Assembly (NCBI GenBank): GCA_947303165.1
Contig: CAMYXE010000034.1
Span: 1-7,168, forward strand
Source: an uncultured Pseudomonadota bacterium
Lineage (GTDB): Bacteria; Pseudomonadota; Alphaproteobacteria; Rs-D84
Reading direction: 5' to 3'
Length of the DNA stretch: 7,168 bases
Shown: positions 1 to 5,500 of the stretch, piece after piece
Layout of the letters: each line of letters opens with the position of its first letter
Numbering within the stretch: the stretch's first letter is position 1
Made by a program: the position numbers and the translations under genes
Notes under the pieces: generated by a model
What the model was told of the DNA's origin: nothing
What the model saw: the letters and a program-made list of their open reading frames with translations, nothing else
Databases searched by the model: none

Positions 1-42
1 GCATTTGTCAATGATAAACAGGTCGTCAAAATCAAAATGCAT
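1..42 (-). CDS. Probable N-terminus of a divergent gene, truncated by the window edge
   Basis: On the - strand an ATG at 42-40 opens a frame that stays open to the window edge and encodes 14 residues, MHFDFDDLFIIDKC. An AAGG Shine-Dalgarno-like sequence (+ strand cctt, 49-52) lies 6 bases upstream of the ATG, which is good spacing. The residues alternate acidic and hydrophobic and look like ordinary protein, but 14 codons are too few to recognise a family. If real, the gene is transcribed away from rne and the two share the 43-251 intergenic region. The alternative is that the + strand, which is also open from 1 to a TAA at 109-111, carries the tail of an upstream gene. I prefer the - strand reading because of the ribosome binding site, but with limited confidence. 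Confidence 0.4.
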   Translation of the reverse strand, partial: MHFDFDDLFIIDKC

Positions 43-50
43 AAAATACC

Positions 51-79
51 TTGCGTATTACTTTCTCGCATGTTAGAAT
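51..79 (+). promoter_or_regulatory. Candidate sigma70-type promoter for rne
   Basis: A TTGCGT -35 candidate (51-56) is separated by exactly 17 bases from TAGAAT (74-79), which matches the TATAAT consensus at 5 of 6 positions. TAGAAT is preceded by TGT, giving an extended -10 (TGn). Transcription would start near 86, leaving a leader of about 165 bases before the rne start codon. The -35 is only a half match (TTG), so the extended -10 is the main support. The -35 overlaps the ribosome binding site of the proposed divergent gene on the other strand. This is a sequence-pattern call only. Confidence 0.45.
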
Positions 80-85
80 GGCGAG

Positions 86-251
86 CAAGTATAACTATGG
101 GGTATATGTAAAGTGTTTTTATTATCACTTGTTTCTTTAATCCGATGGGCGCTTTTGGCAATCGTTGCGCTATCCCTTGGCATGGGTTTGGACGCCCCAC
201 GGGGACGGATTATTGCCCACAGATATGCGCTTAACACAAAAGGATTATTTA
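86..251 (+). promoter_or_regulatory. Long 5' leader of rne, possible autoregulatory region
   Basis: Between the proposed transcription start and the rne ATG lie about 165 bases with no convincing gene. The stretch contains short self-complementary pieces: GCAA-TCG-TTGC within 158-170, and CCCC/GGGG runs around 195-206 that could pair locally. It also holds a four-codon ATG...TAA frame at 97-111 and a GTG-started frame from 113 that runs into rne out of frame. RNase E genes such as that of E. coli are known to have a long 5' untranslated region through which the enzyme represses its own message. By analogy this leader may do the same, but no conserved element is recognised here. Confidence 0.3.
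238..244 (+). promoter_or_regulatory. Ribosome binding site that fixes the rne start
   Basis: AAAAGGA ends 7 bases before the ATG at 252. This favours ATG 252 over the in-frame ATG at 165, which would add 29 residues with no resemblance to RNase E. The protein from 252 begins MSKKIYVDAVHPEETRV, which matches the usual N-terminus of alphaproteobacterial RNase E as I know it. Confidence 0.8.
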
Positions 252-2054
252 ATGTCAAAAAAGATATATGTGGACGCAGTCCACCCGGAGGAAACACGCG
301 TTGTTGTCGTAGATGCCTCCAATAATCGCGTTTCTGATTTTGACGTTGAAACCACCACTAAGCCACAGATAAAAGGGAATATTTATCTTGCCAAGGTTAT
401 AAGGGTGGAACCGTCACTCCAGGCCGCGTTTGTTGATTATGGAACGGGTAAAAATGGATTTCTTCCTTTTTCGGAAATTCACCCGGACTATTATCAAATT
501 ACCCCAGAACAAAAGAAAAAATTGCTTGAACTTGCGCATGCAAATATCGTTGATGACGATGATGACCCCGACGAAGAGGCTGATGAAATCGCAGATTATG
601 ATGATCACAGCGCAGGTGAAGATAACAAAGAATTTACAAAACGCGCACGTGAATTTAAAATTCAGGACGTTATAAAGCCAAAACAAATTTTGTTGGTCCA
701 AGGTGTTAAAGAAGAACGTGGTCAAAAGGGCGCTTCCATGACGACATACTTGTCGTTGGCGGGTCGTTTTGCCGTTCTGATGCCAAATTCCCGTAAACGC
801 AATAGTTATGGTATTTCCAAAAAGATTTCGGACAAGGCAGAACGCGCCAGATTGCGCGATATCTTGCATACCTTGAAAATTCCAAAAGGTATGACCGTCG
901 TTTTGCGTACGGCTGCATTCGGGGCTGAACAATCTGATATTTCCGCAGATTATGACTATCTGGTCAATTTGTGGAACGAGATTCGTAAAACCACATTGGA
1001 ATCTGTTGCACCAGTGGTGATTCATACCGAAGATTCTCTGTTGCGGCGCGTTGTTCGTGATTTCTTGTCCGACAAAGAAGACGTTTTGACTATCCAGGGT
1101 GAAGAAGCCTATGATGCCGCCAAGACATATTACCAGCAAATGTATGGTCGTGCACCACGCAAACAATTGGTGCTTTATAAAGATCCTGCGGTGCCTTTAA
1201 TGGTCAAGGCCGGGGTTGAAAAACAATTGGAAGGTCTGCATGGACCATATGTTCAATTGCCGTCTGGCGGTTCGCTGGTAATAAATCAGACCGAAGCGAT
1301 GGTGACAATTGATGTCAATTCATCCCGTGCGATTAAGGAAAAAGATATAGAACAAACGGCATTGAATACTAATTTAGAGGCCGCCGAAGAAATCGCATTA
1401 CAATTACGTTTACGCGATTTGGCGGGGATCGTTGCAATTGACTTTATCGATATGGAAGAAGAACGCAACAATCGTAAATTAGAAGCGAAAATGCGTGAAG
1501 TTATGAAGCATGACCGTGCGCGTACTCAGGTTGCCAAAATCAATGCGTTTGGCGTTTTGATGTTGTCGCGTCAGCGTCTGCGCAGCAGTTTCATTGAATC
1601 TTCGTACGTTCCGTGTCCGCATTGTATGGGGGCAGGGGTCGTTCCAAGTATTCAAACGGCATCTATCATCTTGTTCCGTCACTTACAGGAAAAATTGTTG
1701 GCCAAGGCGGCGCAAAAGATAATCATGACCGTCCCGACTGATATCGCGATTTATATCTTGAATCATAAACGGGCGGAATTGAACGCGATGGAAAACGAAT
1801 TTGGCACAGAAATCGTTATTGTTGGTGATGACAGTTTAATGAATATCGATCAATATTCAATACAGCGTGTCGCCCCAGAGCAGGCAAAAACAGACGATTT
1901 GTTGATGGCAAATGCGCCTTCTACGGATGCGAAAAAGAAAAATGCCCAGCATGTTGAGGCGAAAAAGACAACCATGAATGCGCCACATCGCACGCGCAAA
2001 CATCAAAATCAAAAGGGCAAAAAGAAAAGCCTATGGCATAAATTGGTTGGATAA
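252..2054 (+). CDS. rne: Ribonuclease E/G, compact form (600 aa)
   Basis: This is an endoribonuclease that cuts single-stranded AU-rich RNA and starts mRNA decay and rRNA/tRNA processing in the cytoplasm. The S1 RNA-binding domain begins around residues 41-80 (NIYLAKVIRVEPSLQAAFVDYG) and resumes near 137. It is interrupted by an insertion at about 83-136 whose core (101-124) has 15 acidic residues out of 24. The 5' sensor region matches E. coli at G171, V175, R219 and T220, but Lys190 sits where E. coli has Arg141. The catalytic aspartates are D354 (TIDVNSSRA) and D397 (AIDFIDM), 43 residues apart as in E. coli D303/D346. The Zn-link is CPHC at 455-458. After about residue 545 only a short basic tail remains (Lys/Arg/His-rich, 559-597), with no long degradosome scaffold. 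E. coli RNase E has 1061 residues, so this is either a short RNase E or an RNase G-like protein; the S1 insertion favours RNase E. The gene appears monocistronic, with its own promoter candidate and terminator. Confidence 0.95.
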   Translation: MSKKIYVDAVHPEETRVVVVDASNNRVSDFDVETTTKPQIKGNIYLAKVIRVEPSLQAAFVDYGTGKNGFLPFSEIHPDYYQITPEQKKKLLELAHANIVDDDDDPDEEADEIADYDDHSAGEDNKEFTKRAREFKIQDVIKPKQILLVQGVKEERGQKGASMTTYLSLAGRFAVLMPNSRKRNSYGISKKISDKAERARLRDILHTLKIPKGMTVVLRTAAFGAEQSDISADYDYLVNLWNEIRKTTLESVAPVVIHTEDSLLRRVVRDFLSDKEDVLTIQGEEAYDAAKTYYQQMYGRAPRKQLVLYKDPAVPLMVKAGVEKQLEGLHGPYVQLPSGGSLVINQTEAMVTIDVNSSRAIKEKDIEQTALNTNLEAAEEIALQLRLRDLAGIVAIDFIDMEEERNNRKLEAKMREVMKHDRARTQVAKINAFGVLMLSRQRLRSSFIESSYVPCPHCMGAGVVPSIQTASIILFRHLQEKLLAKAAQKIIMTVPTDIAIYILNHKRAELNAMENEFGTEIVIVGDDSLMNIDQYSIQRVAPEQAKTDDLLMANAPSTDAKKKNAQHVEAKKTTMNAPHRTRKHQNQKGKKKSLWHKLVG

Positions 2055-2062
2055 AATTAATC

Positions 2063-2095
2063 AAAATAAAAAATCCCCAGTTTGGGGATTTTTTT
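2063..2095. terminator. Bidirectional intrinsic terminator between convergent genes
   Basis: A perfect 9-bp stem, AAATCCCCA (2071-2079) and TGGGGATTT (2083-2091), encloses a 3-base GTT loop. On the + strand it is followed by a T tract ending at 2095, nine bases downstream of which rne transcription should have ceased. On the - strand the A-rich stretch at 2063-2073 becomes a U tract, so the same hairpin can end the giant gene, whose stop codon is at 2138-2136. The hairpin starts 16 bases after the rne stop. Nothing else is seen in the 81-base intergenic gap. Confidence 0.9.
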
Positions 2096-2135
2096 ACAGT
2101 GACGGTATATCTTAGTATATTAGCATTTATTTAAA

Positions 2136-2564
2136 CTACTTTATGATATGCCTTAAATCGCGCTCAAAATTTTTCCCCACTGTTTCGCCAACCAAAAAAC
2201 CCTCTTGTTCAAGAAGTGAGTTTTGATAATTACGCGGATTCCCTGGCAAAGGAGCGCTATGTATATCTTCTCGCATGGTTATTACTTGGACATTATCATA
2301 GTGTGCATATGCCATACCAAGATACTCTTCAGCTATAGAACTATTCTCTGGTGCGTTGAAAGTTATACTATGCGCGTGTTCGTGCGCAAAAGCTTCCATA
2401 GCATCATCTAAAGACTTATGTGGATTTGCAGATCTATATGTTCCATTGGAGGTCATAAACCGACCGTCACTTAAACGAATTCCAATTTCATTGGAACCAT
2501 CATAGGATGTAAAACCGCCGTCTGTAGTGGTCTGGGTGATACGACAAGATTTACCGTTACAATA
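2136..2564 (-). other. C-terminal putative zinc metallopeptidase domain of the giant protein
   Basis: The last roughly 140 residues begin at a small Cys pair (C1536, C1541, C-x4-C) and hold AFAHEHAHSITF. HEHAH (bases 2370-2384) fits HExxH, with hydrophobic and small residues in front of it, as expected for the active-site helix of a zincin. Fourteen to fifteen residues later comes AEEYLGMAYAHYD, and further on LLEQEGFLVGE; either could provide a third zinc ligand. The short spacing is atypical of classical thermolysin-like enzymes. The domain ends 77 residues after the motif. HExxH is short and can occur by chance, but its position in a helix-like context with conserved-looking flanks makes a protease the best guess. 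Confidence 0.55.
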
Positions 2565-5500
2565 AGTACGATTTGATTTGTCCGCTAATTTTTGTAAAAA
2601 ATCTTGTTGTTCTGCCTGAGATAATCTATCCCATTTTAATGCTTTGTCTGATAACTCTTTATCATTAGCGATAATTGTCATATATGTTTGGCGTCTCTGA
2701 GTAGCAATTTTCATTGCTTTAGGTCTATCGAATTTTGTGGCTAAGTAATCAATAACACGATCGTGATATCTTAGATAAGCGTTTCGTTCTTCGATAGCGT
2801 TTGTCGCTTGGCGTGCTTCGTCCTGATATCTCATTACTAAGTTCAGCATTTCGTCATCCATATTAGCTGTTATACCTGACTTAGTTGTAAAATTATATTC
2901 AAATTGTACACGCGCAAATGCTATTTGTTCATACTCGGATCTTCCTGCATCGGCTACATCATCCACCGCGCCAGCCACACCAGGTTTGGGGGTAGGTGTA
3001 TCGCGCACAAATACTTTAAACCCATTGCCGTCATCAACTAATTTGACCCCGTCTGCTTCTAAGGATTTATTTAACATTGCCCATTCTTCATCAGTTGCGG
3101 ATGATGCTGGGAACCCAGGGGGATTTTTGCCTTGTTTTGCAGATTTAACAAAATCATCAAAATTATTACCCGCTACATCTCTTTTTATCTGAGCAAGTGT
3201 TTTTTGTGGGGTGGTTGGCACCGCCTTTGGGGTTGGTGTGGCTGCTTTTGTTTGTTTTGGCTTAACATCGTCCGCTACGCTACTCGCGCCTTTTGGTGTT
3301 GAATTAGTTTTTTTGACGACAAAATACATTCCATCTCGTTCTTGTATTTCCAAACCGTCTTTTGCCAGATCTTCTTTCAGAATCTTCCATTCATCATCAG
3401 ATAATTGGCTTTTGGGAATATTTAATTCAGTGGCTTTGCCAGATTTTATATCTGCTATACCTGCATTACCCTTATCACCAAGTTTTGCTCGTGCGGTACT
3501 TTGTGGCGTTTCACTGGTTACAGGTTTTGTAGTTGACTCTGCCTTTGGTTTTGCACCAGATTCAGATTTTGGGTCTGTCTTTGGCGCAGGAGTAGATTTT
3601 GGCGCTGCCTCAACTTTGTTGGTTCGTTTGATCATATAATACATACTGCCTTGTTCTTTTATTTCCAATCCTTCCTTGTCCAGCTCTTCTTTCAGAACTT
3701 TCCATTCGTCATCAGTCAACTTGTTCTTAGGCACAAACAATTCGTTTGCTGTTCCTGACTTTACGCTTTCTATATCGGCATTCGTTTTGTCGCCAAGTTT
3801 TGCACGCACTTTACTGGCCGATGTTTCGGCGGGCACAGGTGTTGCCTTTGGTGTTTCCGCCTTTGGTTTTGTCGTTGTTGATTGCGGTTTATACAACGGT
3901 TCTACGGGTTCAACTTCGGCACCCAGGTCTTGTAATTTCTTTTCCTGATCGGCAATACGGCGATCGATATCTTTTAACACTTTGTCGCTTGGTTTCTTAC
4001 CTTTTGATGTTTCTCTTATATATCCCTCGCGTTCTTTTAATAGTTTTTGGTAGGTTTGTTGTGCTTTTTCAACTTCGGGGTTATACGCCGCCGCAGACAT
4101 TTTTGCCAATTCATCCGCATCTTTGGTCCCGATCTTGTTCAATAAAGTATTTCTTTCCTGATGCAGCTTTTTCAATTCTGCAGCTTCATCAGCAGTGCGA
4201 TTAGTTTTGGCCTCTAATTCTGCTATTCTTGTATCAAGTTCTTCTAACTTTTTTGCTTGAGCACGTGTCATTTCGTGACTTGCACCCTTTGCAATCTCGG
4301 GTTTGGGTTCAACGACCACTTCTGTTTTTGCAGGAACCTTCTGACCTGCTTTTGACACTGAGGCGACATCATCAGGCTTTAATATTTTCCATTTTATCCA
4401 TTTTGCCTGGCGAGCCTCTGAAATCTTTAACCAATTGTGTTTGACCGCTTGGCGCAATCCAGCCGTTACACCCGCACCAACCAACGTAGCGAACGTCAAA
4501 ACGGTTGCAACTTTCTTAGTTATCAACAATGCTTGGTCTTGGGAAGACAGGGTAGTTCCGTAGTATTTTTTTATCGAACTTTCTAAATCAGGATCCCTGT
4601 TATCACCTACATAGCCAGCACTGGCACCACCCTCTATGATCTTTTCTGTGATATCAGCATCCAACATGCCCATAAGGCGTTCGGTTTGTCGCGCAATTTG
4701 TTTGTTTTGGGTGTCATTAAATTGGTTAGACCCGGCGATTATACGCGCAATATGTTTTTTCATAACCCTATTAGCACAGTTTGAGTCATTATCACACCGT
4801 GCGGCCTCGACCAAGAAAGCTTCTGCCCAATCAGATATCTTGCCTTCGGTAACCGCCTCTGTCACAAGTGCGGTGGCTTCTAGTGCAGCAAGCCCCCATA
4901 CAATCGGTCCACCCGCAACAGCGGTCACCAATGTGAGAGCAACCATGCCAGTTACTTCTGCAACTTTTTGGGCATTTTTAACATATTTCGCATCCTTTAA
5001 AACACATGCACCAGTGTCACCTATATCTGGATCCCACTTCATTCCTTTAGACTCTGGAAATTCTTTCATAAATTTTGCATTGAAATCATCGCACTGCTTT
5101 TTTGTGGCTAACGTACAATTTTTCCCGGTAAAATCACCACCTTCTGTCATACATTTTATGCCCTGGTATCCACCCATAGACTTACGATCCCACTTTACAT
5201 CTAGTTTTTTGAACGCAAGGTCAAAACGTTTCCCGTTGTATTCGCATGTCAATATATCCGACATTTGTTCGGGTATAGGATATCTTTTCATACATTCGTG
5301 TGCACCTGCGCCACCTCCACCGCCACCCCACATGCTACCCATCATAGCTGTGCTGTTCTGTGACGCACATTCGTTTTGTTTTTTTCTTGTTAACTCATAT
5401 TCTTCTGTTGTCATAGGTATAACCATTACGTTATCTATATATCCAGAAGAACACTGCATTGGTTTAACAGGCAGGTTTAATTCATTAAAAAGGTAAGTGT

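Noticed and set aside
1..111. Open + strand frame ending in TAA at 109-111, as the tail of an upstream gene
   Set aside because: It is only 36 codons and would place the best rne promoter inside coding sequence. The - strand start at 42 with a ribosome binding site is the better reading, although this alternative is not excluded.
165..251. In-frame upstream ATG at 165 that would extend RNase E by 29 residues
   Set aside because: The extension resembles no RNase E, has no good ribosome binding site, and ATG 252 has AAAAGGA at ideal spacing with a typical RNase E N-terminus.
113..325. GTG-started 70-residue frame with a hydrophobic N-terminus
   Set aside because: It has no good ribosome binding site, and its last third overlaps rne out of frame and is Cys/Arg-rich nonsense-like sequence. 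It is kept only as a possible leader peptide in the findings.
414..1166. 250-residue open frame antisense to rne
   Set aside because: It lies wholly inside the well-supported RNase E gene. Its Phe/Ile/Cys/Asn-rich composition is what the complement of that gene gives.
3211..3639. 142-residue + strand open frame with repeated SxxSFAR/FHSSS patterns
   Set aside because: The repeated pattern is the shadow of the DDEW modules on the other strand.
4636..5496. 286-residue + strand open frame opposite the giant gene
   Set aside because: It is Ser/Ala/Pro-rich with a poly-Pro run that is just the complement of the poly-Gly codons. No ribosome binding site or family resemblance is seen.
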